A stretch of 14,878 bases of DNA. Source: Lachnospiraceae bacterium. Its GTDB lineage: Bacteria; Bacillota; Clostridia; Lachnospirales; Lachnospiraceae. The notes below the pieces were generated by a model that worked only from the letters and a program-made list of their open reading frames with translations, was not told the DNA's origin and ran no database searches. Each line of letters begins with the position of its first letter. The stretch's first letter is position 1. Below are positions 5,733 to 14,553 of this stretch, piece by piece. The translations under genes were made by a program, and so were the position numbers. Where the stretch lies: NCBI GenBank assembly GCA_017391545.1, contig JAFOYD010000174.1, positions 1 to 14,878 of the forward strand, in the 5' to 3' direction.

Positions 5733-6091
5733 TGGCAACCGCAGCGATAAGCCGGGTTATGTCGTGAATGATCATCTATCTAGGACTGTCGTTACCAACA
5801 GCCTCAAGCGACCTACCTGAAAGCAGATCGGGCAAATCTGTCGCTTTCTGTTTGGTCTTGCTTCGGATGGGGTTTACATGTGCCCTCCTCGTTACCTCGG
5901 AGGCGGTAGTCTCTTACACTGCCTTTCCACCCTTACCAGACTGCCCGTAAGCGGACCCTGGCGGTTTATTTCTGTTGCACTGGCCTTGGAGTCACCTCCA
6001 CCGGACGTTATCCGGCATCCTGCCCTGTGAAGCCCGGACTTTCCTCACCTTGCTATCGCTAGCAAGCCGCGATCATTTACCGCAGTTGCCG
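5733..6091 (-). ncRNA. rnpB: RNase P RNA (M1-type catalytic RNA)
   Basis: The catalytic RNA of ribonuclease P, which removes 5' leaders from pre-tRNAs. Read on the minus strand, conserved blocks appear in order: GAGGAAAGTCCGGGC (CR-I/P4 5' strand), GTGCAACAGAAA, GTAAGAGACTACCG, the L15 region AGCAAGACCAAACAG, and ACATAACCCGGCTTATCG (CR-V, P4 3' strand). The ends pair as helix P1: GGCAACUGCGG at the 5' end with CUGCGGUUGCC at the 3' end, 11 pairs with two G-U. The length of about 360 nt and the L15 sequence suggest type A. The ends are given to within a few nt. It has its own promoter and terminator. Confidence 0.97.
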
Positions 6092-6095
6092 TATT

Positions 6096-6124
6096 ATTAT
6101 ATAATTTTTTCATTCATTTTTCAA
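6096..6124 (-). promoter_or_regulatory. rnpB promoter
   Basis: On the minus strand: TTGAAA (6124-6119), 17-bp spacer, TATAAT (6101-6096). The predicted start at 6089-6091 coincides with the beginning of helix P1. The promoter sits in the short gap after the nucleoside kinase stop (6132). Confidence 0.85.
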
Positions 6125-6131
6125 GTCATTT

Positions 6132-7814
6132 TTATACGTCAAAGCAGCTTCCGCCCACAAACTCTCTCACAATGGAGTTCTTGGGAAGCTCTTCCGTGCT
6201 GACGCCCAAAAAGTAGCTTAAAAATTTCAAAAGCCTTACAGCCTCAAAGTACTCTGGCTCACCTTTCTGAATATTATAGAGCAATGGCTCAGCAAATTGT
6301 TTTAATACCGCAAGCTCATAGATCATCGCTGAATTGAACATGGCATCAGCACTCTCCTGAAATGGGAATATGTTCTCCGTCTCTCCTTTTCGGACAGACG
6401 GCCACATCTGAATCGTGCGCTTTGCACTTGCTCCTCTCGTGCGCGCATCTCTTACCATGCGCCTGAGCAGTCTGCCATCCGTCGTCGGAATCCGATTGTG
6501 TTCATCAATATTCAATGTCGTGAGTGCGCTGATATAAATCTTGTATTTACTCTCGGCAGGAAGCGCATAGGACATTTTATCATTAAGGCCATGGATACCT
6601 TCGATGACAAGGATATCATCCGGTCCAAGCTGTTTGAAGTTCCCTTTGTACTCACGTTTTCCCGTTAAGAAATTAAAGGTAGGAAGCTCAATTCGCTCAC
6701 CGTTTAACAAAGCGCACATGTCATCATTGAACTTCTGTGTATCAATTGCCTCAAGACACTCAAAATCATAATCGCCATTTGGCTGTCTCGGCGTAAGCTC
6801 ACGATCTACAAAATAGTCATCTACCGCAATCGGATGCGGTGTCAGTCCATGTGTCCTAAGCTGTACGGATAATCTGTGAGAAAAAGTCGTCTTTCCTGAG
6901 GAAGACGGACCTGCGATCATAACGAACTTAACACCTCCACGTGATACGATATCCGATGCGATCTCACTGATTCTGCGCTCCTGCAGTGCCTCCTGTACCA
7001 GCACAAGCTCATTAAATTTTCCCTGACGAATCTGGTCATTTAAATCACTGACTGTATCGACTCCCAGCTTTTCTCCCCAGTCAGAAGCGATTTCCATCGA
7101 ATTAAAAAGCTTTGGAAGCGGTTGAAACGGATCCAGAGACTCCGGATGCTCTTTGGTCGGAAGAATCAGCATAAATCCATCTCCCCACTTTTTCAGGTCA
7201 AAGCACTTAACGTATCCGGTACTTGGAAGCATGAAGCCATAGTAATAATCATAATATCCATCAAGATTGTATACATTAACGCTTGAACTTCCTCTGTATT
7301 TGAACAGACTCACTTTATCCATCATCTTCTGCTTCGCAAAAAGATCATTCGCATCCTCCAGTGGCATTGGTTTCTTGATAATGCATAAATCCTTATCCAC
7401 ATATTCCTGCATCTTTGCCTTGATGTTTTCCACAAGCTCATCCGTCACTTCGAAATCACCCTTTTTAGAGCAGTAATAACCGTTACCTATGGCAAATTCC
7501 ACCTTGATCTTATCAATCTTATCAGCACCTACGACCTCATTGATCGCCTTCATAAGAATAATTGTCGCTGTACGGTTATACGTCTTGTGTCCCGTATCAT
7601 CAGCCAATGTCAGAAACTCCACCGTACAGTCCCTGTCTATCTTCTTAAAGAGTTCCCTTATTTTACCATTTCTGACAGCCAGTGCGATCTGATGCGGATA
7701 ATCCTTCTGATACACACCTGCAATTTCCCCAAAGGTTATCCCCGCAGGATACTCTCTTGTCTTTCCGTTCACTGTTACCATATAGCTGTTCTTTCTCTCG
7801 CTATTATGCTGCAT
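6132..7814 (-). CDS. TGS-domain nucleoside kinase (uridine kinase-like)
   Basis: A 560-residue protein, about 2.5 times the size of a plain uridine kinase. In order: a TGS domain at about 10-72 (YMVTVNGKTREYPAGITF), a threonyl-tRNA-synthetase-like second domain to about 220 (with GHKTYNRTATIILMKA), and a phosphoribulokinase/uridine kinase domain with P-loop AGPSSSGKTT at about 301-310, VDDYFVDRE and VIEGIHGLND. Proteins with this layout are common in Clostridia and annotated as nucleoside kinases; they probably phosphorylate uridine or cytidine, but the TGS part suggests regulation by a ligand or RNA. I chose ATG 7814 because AAGGGG lies 9 nt upstream; an earlier in-frame ATG at 7838 has no ribosome binding site. 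It is last in the run of genes from dgt. Confidence 0.9.
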   Translation of the reverse strand: MQHNSERKNSYMVTVNGKTREYPAGITFGEIAGVYQKDYPHQIALAVRNGKIRELFKKIDRDCTVEFLTLADDTGHKTYNRTATIILMKAINEVVGADKIDKIKVEFAIGNGYYCSKKGDFEVTDELVENIKAKMQEYVDKDLCIIKKPMPLEDANDLFAKQKMMDKVSLFKYRGSSSVNVYNLDGYYDYYYGFMLPSTGYVKCFDLKKWGDGFMLILPTKEHPESLDPFQPLPKLFNSMEIASDWGEKLGVDTVSDLNDQIRQGKFNELVLVQEALQERRISEIASDIVSRGGVKFVMIAGPSSSGKTTFSHRLSVQLRTHGLTPHPIAVDDYFVDRELTPRQPNGDYDFECLEAIDTQKFNDDMCALLNGERIELPTFNFLTGKREYKGNFKQLGPDDILVIEGIHGLNDKMSYALPAESKYKIYISALTTLNIDEHNRIPTTDGRLLRRMVRDARTRGASAKRTIQMWPSVRKGETENIFPFQESADAMFNSAMIYELAVLKQFAEPLLYNIQKGEPEYFEAVRLLKFLSYFLGVSTEELPKNSIVREFVGGSCFDV

Positions 7815-7839
7815 CTGTCCATACCCCTTTCTTACCATA

Positions 7840-7856
7840 TAACATAATGTATGTTA
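7840..7856. repeat. 17-bp palindrome in the nif3-kinase gap
   Basis: TAACATA - ATG - TATGTTA, perfect 7-bp arms with a 3-bp centre. It includes the stop codon of the Nif3-family gene and lies about 25 nt before the kinase start. It could be an operator or a weak mRNA hairpin; it lacks a U tail, so it is not a terminator. Confidence 0.35.
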
Positions 7857-8636
7857 AATCACCACAAAAGGCTCTTTTGTATCAGCCTTAAATACCTTCA
7901 GTCCGGGCAGCTCTCTTCTGATAAATTCTTCCATATAAGGAATAAACAGCTTTTCGATGCCATAGTGACCTGCATCGATCACTGTAAGTCCCTGTGCCAC
8001 TGCATCAATTCCTTCATGATGGTCAATATCACCTGTAATCATTACGTCTGCTCCTGCATTTATCGCGTCCTTTATAAAACTACCGCCGGAACCAGGCATC
8101 ACCGCCGCCACCTCAACGATATCCCCCAAGTCACCAAACACCCTGACATTAGGTACATGAAATTTCTGCTTCACAAGCTCTGCCAGATCTGCCACACTCA
8201 TACGTTCTCTTAGTGTACCCACCCTGCCACAGCCTTCTTTTGATATATCATCCTCAAAGGTAACATTCAGTACCTCGCGATTCTTTAACGCAAGCTCGTC
8301 TGCTGCCGCATCTGCCATTCCCATCACATCAAAATTCGTGTGCATGGCAAAATAACTGATATCATTTCTGATCAGCTGGTAAACGCGCCTTCCTATGAAA
8401 TCGTCCGTATTTACCCTGTTTAGCTTCTTAAAAATAAGAGGATGATGCGTCAGAAGCATATCCGCTCCAAGTCGGACTGCCTCCTCAATCACATCATCCG
8501 TAGCATCCAACGCAATATATACTGTCCCTACTTCCCGATCGCGCCTGCCGGCAAGCAGACCAATATTGTCCCAGTCCTCTGCAAAAGCTGCAGGCGAAAG
8601 GGACTCAAGCTTCTCAATTATCTCATAGCATTTCAT
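7854..8636 (-). CDS. Nif3/DUF34-family dinuclear metal-centre protein
   Basis: A 260-residue member of the Nif3-like (GTP cyclohydrolase I type 2/NIF3) family, proteins that bind two metal ions in a toroidal assembly and whose reaction remains unclear. Metal ligands are visible: THHPLIF with His64 and His65, HTNFD at 99-103, GDIDHHEG around 202-209, and DAGHYGIEKL with His224 and Glu228. The length fits the short form without the inserted PII-like domain. The start ATG at 8636 has GGAGG about 5 nt upstream. It directly follows trmK (37-nt gap), a pairing that is very common in Firmicutes and points to a joint role in tRNA or cofactor housekeeping. Confidence 0.94.
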   Translation of the reverse strand: MKCYEIIEKLESLSPAAFAEDWDNIGLLAGRRDREVGTVYIALDATDDVIEEAVRLGADMLLTHHPLIFKKLNRVNTDDFIGRRVYQLIRNDISYFAMHTNFDVMGMADAAADELALKNREVLNVTFEDDISKEGCGRVGTLRERMSVADLAELVKQKFHVPNVRVFGDLGDIVEVAAVMPGSGGSFIKDAINAGADVMITGDIDHHEGIDAVAQGLTVIDAGHYGIEKLFIPYMEEFIRRELPGLKVFKADTKEPFVVI

Positions 8637-8673
8637 ACCATTCCTCCATCGAGTAAATGTCCAGCATAGCCTC

Positions 8674-9501
8674 TTATTTAAAATAATTATACAGACAGAA
8701 CACGATATCGCTCAGCTTCTCATCAAGCTCCGTCACACGGCACTGCTGTCTGGCTGTAATTTGTTTTCCGCTTAGCAGATTTCCCCTGATATTCTCGAGA
8801 TTTTCTTTCTGCCACAACAAATATTGTTTCAGAACAGGATGTGACGTCTCCAGAAGATATGGTCCATATGTATCCTGAACTCTGGTAAGCCTTGCCACCT
8901 CGTCCCTTGAAATCTCAGATACATCAAAGGGTTGTCTGTATGCCGGAATTCCATTCACATGCACTCCGGATTTTCTGCATTTCTGCTCCAGGTTACCGCC
9001 TACCTGTTTCTCCAGCTTTCCAAATGCTCCGGGAAGGGCACGCATCATCGGGTAATATTTGCCGTCTTCGTAAACCATATCCTCCCGATCAATAATAAAA
9101 CCATTCTCTCTAAGGTAACCCCTTACCTCATCCAGTTCAGACTGTGGCTGCAAGATTACCTGCCTCAGATCACACACAAGCTCTCTGTCCTGTTCCAATA
9201 TGGAAATGACTAGTCTTCCACCCATTCCGGCGCAGATGATTCCCTCAACCTCTCCTGCACGAAGTGCCTGAGTGCCATCAGACAGACGGGTTTCGATATA
9301 ATCCTGCATATCATAATCTCTGATATTATGTCTTGCCCTCTCCAGCGGTCCCCTGTTGATATCCATAGCAATCACATGCCTGCATATATTACTCCGCACA
9401 AGTTCCATTGCCACATATCCATGATCACAACCTATGTCCGCTATGCTTTTGCAGGGCTCAACGAGCCCTACGACAGCTCTCATTCTATCTGATAACAGCA
9501 T
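8674..9501 (-). CDS. trmK: tRNA (adenine-22 N1)-methyltransferase
   Basis: TrmK methylates N1 of A22 in the D-loop region of bacterial tRNAs using S-adenosylmethionine. The Rossmann motif I SIADIGCDHGYVA is at residues 19-31, followed by AMDINRGPLERAR (motif II) and ICAGMGGRLV, the TrmK-type active-site strand. YYPMMRALPG is also typical. The protein has 275 residues, somewhat longer than B. subtilis TrmK. The C-terminal part (from about 215) looks helical, as expected for the family's coiled extension. The start ATG has AGGAG 7 nt upstream, and that site overlaps the rpoD stop codon TAG, so translation is coupled to rpoD. Confidence 0.94.
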   Translation of the reverse strand: MLLSDRMRAVVGLVEPCKSIADIGCDHGYVAMELVRSNICRHVIAMDINRGPLERARHNIRDYDMQDYIETRLSDGTQALRAGEVEGIICAGMGGRLVISILEQDRELVCDLRQVILQPQSELDEVRGYLRENGFIIDREDMVYEDGKYYPMMRALPGAFGKLEKQVGGNLEQKCRKSGVHVNGIPAYRQPFDVSEISRDEVARLTRVQDTYGPYLLETSHPVLKQYLLWQKENLENIRGNLLSGKQITARQQCRVTELDEKLSDIVFCLYNYFK

Positions 9502-9511
9502 TCACATTCTC

Positions 9512-10633
9512 CTAATCCAAATAATCCTTAAGCTTTCGGCTTCTTGAAGGATGACGAAGCTTTCTGAGTGCCTTCGCCTCAATCTGTCTGATACGCTCTC
9601 TCGTAACGTTAAATTCTTTGCCAACTTCCTCAAGGGTACGCGCCCTTCCATCATCAAGACCAAATCGAAGTCTTAGCACCTTCTGCTCTCTGTCTGTCAA
9701 TGTATCGAGGACTTCAACAAGTTGTTCCTTGAGCAGTGTAAATGCGGCTGCATCAGCAGGCACAGGCACATTGTCGTCCTGAATAAAATCGCCCAGATGG
9801 CTATCCTCTTCCTCGCCGATTGGTGTTTCAAGCGAAACCGGCTCCTGAGAAATCTTCAGGATTTCACGCACACGTTCCTCAGGCATATTCATTTCTTTTG
9901 CAATCTCCTCCGGACTCGGCTCACGTCCAAGCTCCTGAAGCAGCTGCCTGCTGACACGGATCAGCTTATTGATTGTTTCAACCATATGCACAGGAATACG
10001 AATCGTTCTGGCCTGATCTGCGATAGCCCTTGTGATTGCCTGACGAATCCACCATGTTGCATAGGTAGAAAACTTATATCCTTTTCGATAATCAAACTTT
10101 TCTACTGCCTTGATCAGTCCCAGATTACCTTCCTGTATCAGGTCAAGAAACAGCATGCCACGGCCGACATATCGCTTGGCAATACTTACTACCAGACGCA
10201 GATTTGCCTCCGCAAGTCTCTTCTTGGCATCCTCATCGCCAAGCTCCATCTTCTTTGCAAGCTCGATTTCCTCATCAGCACTAAGAAGCGGCACCTTACC
10301 GATTTCCTTGAGGTACATTCTGACAGGGTCCTCGATTCCCACTCCGTCAGGTACGGACAGATCAATATTGTCCATGTCCATATCCATCTCTTCGTCGTCT
10401 ACCAGCAGCAGATCGTCATCGGGCAGATCATCATCGTCATCCGTGATGCGCAGCACATCGACGTTGTTCTGCTCGAGCGTCTCAAGTATTTTTTCAAACT
10501 GCTCCTCCTCAAGAGGCATATCTTTGAAAAAATCATTGATTTCCTGATACTCCAGCACGTTCTTTTTCTTTTTTGCCACTGCAAGGAGCTCCTTCAATTT
10601 TGCTTCAAATTTTGCTTGTGTGTTTTCATCCAT
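9512..10633 (-). CDS. rpoD: Primary (housekeeping) RNA polymerase sigma factor
   Basis: Vegetative sigma factor SigA/RpoD, 373 residues. After a short lysine-rich start there is a very acidic stretch with many Asp (DDDDDLPDDDLL, then EEMDMDMDN), then region 1.2 (DPVRMYLKEIG), region 2 (DLIQEGNLGLIKAVEKFDYR, FSTYATWWIRQAI), region 3 (RIPVHMVETINKL onward) and region 4 with the helix-turn-helix VTRERIRQIEAKALRKLRHP. I place the start at ATG 10633 because GGAGG lies 10 nt upstream; a TTG at 10642 in the same frame is only 1 nt from that GGAGG. It follows dnaG by 35 nt, the classical arrangement in Gram-positive bacteria. Its product should recognise the TTGACA/TATAAT promoters seen in this window. 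Confidence 0.98.
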   Translation of the reverse strand: MDENTQAKFEAKLKELLAVAKKKKNVLEYQEINDFFKDMPLEEEQFEKILETLEQNNVDVLRITDDDDDLPDDDLLLVDDEEMDMDMDNIDLSVPDGVGIEDPVRMYLKEIGKVPLLSADEEIELAKKMELGDEDAKKRLAEANLRLVVSIAKRYVGRGMLFLDLIQEGNLGLIKAVEKFDYRKGYKFSTYATWWIRQAITRAIADQARTIRIPVHMVETINKLIRVSRQLLQELGREPSPEEIAKEMNMPEERVREILKISQEPVSLETPIGEEEDSHLGDFIQDDNVPVPADAAAFTLLKEQLVEVLDTLTDREQKVLRLRFGLDDGRARTLEEVGKEFNVTRERIRQIEAKALRKLRHPSRSRKLKDYLD

Positions 10634-10668
10634 TCTGGTCAATCCTCCATACCATATTATTTTTATCC

Positions 10669-12459
10669 TTAATTTAAAGAAATATGCGTTTTGTTAAGTT
10701 CTTCCAATGCTTTTCTGCCCTCGATCACTTTGCTGAGCGCGGAAATGTCCACTCCGGATTTTGCCGAATAGTACTCATAGCTGTTTTTCTTGACACTTAC
10801 AAGAATATCATGAAACGCCTTTTCTTTCTCCTGATCGGTCTCAAGCTCCGGAAGCTTTGTCGTAAACAGAGAGGCGGCCTCGCTCTGATCCTTCTCATCC
10901 TCAAACATATTGATGATGCCGGCAGGATTCAGGCGGTTCTGTTCAATATCCTCAAACATTCTCTTTGCTACCTTCTGATAAAGCTCAACCGTAAAATCCT
11001 CGGGAGAAATATAGTTTTTAATCTTGAAATAAAGCTGTGGATAATCCGTAAGCCATGTAAGCAGCAGTCTCTGTGCATTTTTGACTTTTTCCTCGGGCGT
11101 ATTTTTATTCCTGCTCTGAATACCGGATTTTGGCTGTTGCGTGACTGTCACCGCATAACCGCCTGTTTTTGCTGCCATATTCACCACGAGCTTTCGCAAA
11201 TTTTCAAATCCGATATGATACTTTTCTGCCACTGCCTCAATATAATTTTCACGCTCCACATCCTCGCTGAAATCGCAAAGCTTTCTTGCAATCTGGTTGT
11301 GGAAGTTCGTCTTTTCCTCCGGGTCATTCATGTCATAGTCGCGTTCCAGCATCCGGATTTCAAACATAAACGAGTTTTCCGCGTGATCAATCCGCTCCTG
11401 AAAGGCAGCCTGTCCCAAATTTTTGATAAACTCATCCGGGTCCTTATAGGGACTCATATTGATAATTTTGCCGGACATTCCTGCATCCCGCAGGATACGA
11501 ATCGCCCGCAGCGCCGCCTTCACGCCTGCACCATCACTGTCATATGCAAGCAGTACATCCTTTGTGTACTTTTTGATCAGCCCCGCCTGCCCCAGTGTAA
11601 ATGCCGTTCCGAGGGAAGCAACTGCCTGCGTGAACCCTGCCTGATGCATACTGATCACATCCATATATCCCTCGCACAGGATAATGTTTCCGGTTCTCGC
11701 AGTGCGCGCATAATTCATCCCATACAGGTTCCTGCTCTTGTCAAAGATCTCTGTCTCAGGGGAGTTGAGATACTTCGGTCCACTGTCATTGTCTCCCATA
11801 ATACGACCGCCAAAACCGATTACCCTGTGATTGATGTCCTGTATTGGAAACATGACTCTGTTCCAGAACTGCGTCGTCGTTCCCCTTTTCTCATCCATCT
11901 TGGCAAGCCCCGCATCACGAATCAGCTCGTCCGTAAAACCTTTCTGGTGAAGATATGCCAGAAGCTCCTCACCTCTTGTCGGTGCAAAACCAAGTCCAAA
12001 GTTCTTCCTCGTCTCCTCCGAAAGCTTTCGCTTGTCCAGATATTCCCTTGCCTTAGCACCACGCTCTGTCCGCAACTGATAAAAATAAAATGTTGCAGCC
12101 GCCTTATTGATCTCCAGAAGCTTCTGCCTTCTGCTCTCACGCCTTTTGGCTTCCTCAGAGTACTCTGCCTGTGGAAGCTCTACCCCTGCTTTATCTGCAA
12201 GAATCTTCATTGCCTCAGGAAACGTACAATTCTCGTATTTCATCACGAAGGTAAGAACATTGCCTCCTTCACCGCATCCAAAGCACTTATAGATCTGTCT
12301 TGCGCGGTTCACGGAAAAGGATGGTGTCTTCTCACCATGAAAGGGACAGCAGCACATATAATTGCTGCCCTTTTTCTGAAGTCCGACATAACCGGATATG
12401 ACATCAACGATATCATTTTTCTGTCTTACCTCTTCAATCAGTTCCTCCGGATAATACAT
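10669..12459 (-). CDS. dnaG: DNA primase
   Basis: DnaG makes RNA primers at the replication fork. The protein has 596 residues, the usual size. The N-terminal zinc-binding domain has the CHC2 ligands Cys38, His41, Cys59 and Cys62 (CPFHGEKTPSF; YKCFGCGEGGNVL). The catalytic core follows with RVMFPIQD and GRIM, and the TOPRIM metal motifs EGYMDV (263-268) and DSDGAG (307-312). The C-terminal part after about 430 is less conserved and should be the DnaB helicase-binding domain. The start ATG has only a weak ribosome binding site (AGG about 12 nt and GAG about 6 nt upstream). It lies between dgt (43 nt upstream) and rpoD (35 nt downstream) and is probably cotranscribed with both. Confidence 0.98.
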   Translation of the reverse strand: MYYPEELIEEVRQKNDIVDVISGYVGLQKKGSNYMCCCPFHGEKTPSFSVNRARQIYKCFGCGEGGNVLTFVMKYENCTFPEAMKILADKAGVELPQAEYSEEAKRRESRRQKLLEINKAAATFYFYQLRTERGAKAREYLDKRKLSEETRKNFGLGFAPTRGEELLAYLHQKGFTDELIRDAGLAKMDEKRGTTTQFWNRVMFPIQDINHRVIGFGGRIMGDNDSGPKYLNSPETEIFDKSRNLYGMNYARTARTGNIILCEGYMDVISMHQAGFTQAVASLGTAFTLGQAGLIKKYTKDVLLAYDSDGAGVKAALRAIRILRDAGMSGKIINMSPYKDPDEFIKNLGQAAFQERIDHAENSFMFEIRMLERDYDMNDPEEKTNFHNQIARKLCDFSEDVERENYIEAVAEKYHIGFENLRKLVVNMAAKTGGYAVTVTQQPKSGIQSRNKNTPEEKVKNAQRLLLTWLTDYPQLYFKIKNYISPEDFTVELYQKVAKRMFEDIEQNRLNPAGIINMFEDEKDQSEAASLFTTKLPELETDQEKEKAFHDILVSVKKNSYEYYSAKSGVDISALSKVIEGRKALEELNKTHISLN

Positions 12460-12502
12460 CTGTCTCTAACCTGCCTTCTATCAAACCATAGCCGTATCTG
12501 CT

Positions 12503-13507
12503 CTATCCCATCCAGAACTTAGGCACATACAGTTCATCATACAGAGCGATCGCAAATCGGTCCGTCATAGAGCTTATGTAATCACAGACGACCTTTTCCC
12601 TCGGCTCGCCCTGCAGTCCAAGCTCCACAAAAAACTTCGGAAGCTCATCCGTATGATTCATGTAGTGCTCATACAACGTCTTTACAAGGGAAACGGCCTT
12701 ATTTTCCTCGCACTTTGCCACCGGATTGCTATAGACCTTATCATACATAAAACGGCGCAGATCACGCATGGCAAGCTCCACATCATCTGACATGCGCACA
12801 TCATCCGTTCCCTTGCTGTGTGTCACGATGTCATGGATAAAATTGTTCAGCCGCTCTCTCGGTGAATATCCGATGACCTCTCCAATTTCTCTTGGCACAT
12901 CTTTTTCCCGCAACAGGCCTGCCCTGACAGCATCATCCATATCATGATAGGTGTACGCGATCTTGTCAGAGTAGCGCACTACCTTTCCCTCCAACGTCGC
13001 GGGCATACTTGAAGTCTGATGATTTTTAATGCCATCTCGTACCTCCCAGGTAAGATTCAGACCTTCTCCATCCTTTTCAAGGATTTCCACGGTACGCACA
13101 CTTTGCTCATTATGCTTAAAGCCATACGGACAAATCTCATTTAATGCTCTCTCTCCCGCATGCCCAAATGGAGTATGCCCAAGGTCATGACCAAGCGCAA
13201 TCGCCTCCACCAGCTCTTCATTGAGCTGCAAAGCTCTCGCAATCGTTCTTGCATTCTGCGACACTTCAAGCGTATGGGTAAGCCTTGTCCGATAATGATC
13301 TCCCTCAGGAGACAAAAAAACCTGTGTCTTGTCCTTTAGCCGCCGAAATGATTTGGAGTGTAATATCCTGTCTCTGTCCCGTTGAAATACAGGTCTGATG
13401 TCACACTGTTCTTCCTCCCTGTCTCTGCCTCTGCTGTTCATACTCAACGTGGCATAGGGACTTAGATATTCTTTTTCACGCTGTTCCAAATTTTCACGTA
13501 TTGTCAT
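12503..13507 (-). CDS. dgt: Deoxyguanosinetriphosphate triphosphohydrolase-like protein (HD domain)
   Basis: Probable dNTP triphosphohydrolase that removes triphosphate from dNTPs, typically dGTP. It has 334 residues, the short form common in Gram-positive bacteria; the E. coli enzyme is about 500. The N-terminal FRRLKDKTQVF block and the HD metal ligands are present: RLTHT with His78, then GHDLGHTPFGH with His107, Asp108, His111 and His116; YSDKIAYTYHDMDDA supplies the later Asp. The start ATG at 13507 follows GGAGG at 6 nt. It is the first of the dgt-dnaG-rpoD run. The 111-bp gap upstream is very AT-rich and should contain the operon promoter; I see TAATAT-like -10 candidates near 13555-13560 but no convincing -35. 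Confidence 0.94.
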   Translation of the reverse strand: MTIRENLEQREKEYLSPYATLSMNSRGRDREEEQCDIRPVFQRDRDRILHSKSFRRLKDKTQVFLSPEGDHYRTRLTHTLEVSQNARTIARALQLNEELVEAIALGHDLGHTPFGHAGERALNEICPYGFKHNEQSVRTVEILEKDGEGLNLTWEVRDGIKNHQTSSMPATLEGKVVRYSDKIAYTYHDMDDAVRAGLLREKDVPREIGEVIGYSPRERLNNFIHDIVTHSKGTDDVRMSDDVELAMRDLRRFMYDKVYSNPVAKCEENKAVSLVKTLYEHYMNHTDELPKFFVELGLQGEPREKVVCDYISSMTDRFAIALYDELYVPKFWMG

Positions 13508-13618
13508 AGGAAACCTCCTTCCTACAAAAAAATTCCGAACCTCTCTATATCTATATATTACACGTCCATTCCTAAATTCCTTTTTTTATCAAAAAAGTTT
13601 AAAAAATTTCTATTAATT

Positions 13619-14467
13619 CTACAAATCTGTTTGAAACTCCAGCTCGACATAATCCCCCATGGCATGTTCTGCTTCGATGAACAGCACCAGATGATTCTCC
13701 CGTATCGCCGAAAAGCCCGCCGGACGCAGATCAGGATTTGCCAGGTCAAGGTCAAAATCAAGAAGCGTGATAGCATAGTCCGTCACAGAGCCATTATTCA
13801 AAAAAGCAGAAAAATCCGACAGCTCCACGCCTTCATTGACGATCTGATAGCCTTCTGCCATCTCAAGGCTACTCACGACCGCCGACAGATCTGCAGAATC
13901 TTTTAATCTGACATTTTTCTCCGTATTGAGATCGATGTTCAACGTTCTGATCAGATTGTTCGGATAGGCAGCCCCCTCATAATATGAAGTCCCCCTGAAA
14001 ATAAAGGAAACCATACCCGCTCCCTTTGTCGCCGTCTCATAACGAAGCTCATAGGAGCTTAGATTTTCGTCTGTCGTCACATGTGCTACTGCGCTTTTGA
14101 TGCTCTCATTAATGCGTTGCTGTTTCTCCTGATCATCCATATTGACAAGCTGTGGATACGTAATCTTTACCACGCCCTCCTCATAGGTAGCCGTTTCAAT
14201 CTCATACGTCACCACATTTTCGCCTGCAACACGATCTGCGTATGGCACGATTTCTGTTTCGGGCTCCGAAGCCTCCTCGCTTTCCTCTGTGCTCTCCAAT
14301 GTATCACTTGTCTCTTCACGGATAATAACAGGCTCTGATGCCGCAGGAACGATTTCTTCAAAGTCATCCACAATCTCCTTTTGCGGTTCGTTCTTTTTTC
14401 CACAGCCGGTTGCCAGAACAGCCAGGATACCCACAATACTGATTATTTTCACATACCTTCTCATCAT
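13619..14467 (-). CDS. Predicted lipoprotein, RsiV/DUF3298-like
   Basis: A secreted lipoprotein of 282 residues. The N-terminus MMRRYVKIISIVGILAVLATG is a signal peptide ending in the lipobox LATGC, so Cys22 should be lipidated. A linker rich in Glu, Ser and Thr runs from about 25 to 75. The globular part (from about 85) begins VTYEIETATYEEGVVKITYP and has QQRINESIKSAV followed by SFIFRGTSYYEGAAYPN, which resembles the DUF4163/DUF3298 module found in anti-sigma factor RsiV and in PdaC. There is no membrane segment or kinase or sigma partner next to it, so an anti-sigma role is not supported. Ligand and function are unknown. GGATGATGGC precedes the ATG at 14467; the next codon is also ATG. The family call is from memory of the pattern. 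Confidence 0.75.
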   Translation of the reverse strand: MMRRYVKIISIVGILAVLATGCGKKNEPQKEIVDDFEEIVPAASEPVIIREETSDTLESTEESEEASEPETEIVPYADRVAGENVVTYEIETATYEEGVVKITYPQLVNMDDQEKQQRINESIKSAVAHVTTDENLSSYELRYETATKGAGMVSFIFRGTSYYEGAAYPNNLIRTLNIDLNTEKNVRLKDSADLSAVVSSLEMAEGYQIVNEGVELSDFSAFLNNGSVTDYAITLLDFDLDLANPDLRPAGFSAIRENHLVLFIEAEHAMGDYVELEFQTDL

Positions 14468-14512
14468 GCCATCATCCTTTCAAGTCTCTTTTGCGTAATT
14501 TTCTGCAAAACG

Positions 14513-14544
14513 AAAAAACTCCAGAACATATTCAGTTCTGGAGT
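14513..14544 (-). terminator. Terminator of the tRNA-Leu gene
   Basis: In the leftward RNA, ACTCCAGAAC (14544-14535) pairs perfectly with GTTCTGGAGT (14527-14518) around a 7-nt loop, followed by TTTTT. It starts 10 nt after the tRNA 3' end. Confidence 0.9.
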
Positions 14545-14553
14545 CTATTGATA

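Noticed and set aside
5768..6202. Small plus-strand ORFs over rnpB
   Set aside because: They fall in the conserved RNase P RNA on the other strand and have no ribosome binding sites.
9722..10672. 316-codon ORF on the plus strand
   Set aside because: Antisense to rpoD, with no family resemblance or initiation signal.
10684..12522. 612-codon ORF on the plus strand
   Set aside because: It is antisense to dnaG, has no recognisable domain or ribosome binding site, and mirrors the codon bias of dnaG.
13508..13618. Terminator hairpin after the lipoprotein gene
   Set aside because: CTTTTTT-GATA-AAAAAAG can pair but is A/T only and has no U tail; too weak to annotate.
14488..14511. Inverted repeat TTTTGC/GCAAAA before the lipoprotein gene
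   Set aside because: Six-bp arms with a 12-bp centre in AT-rich DNA are expected by chance.
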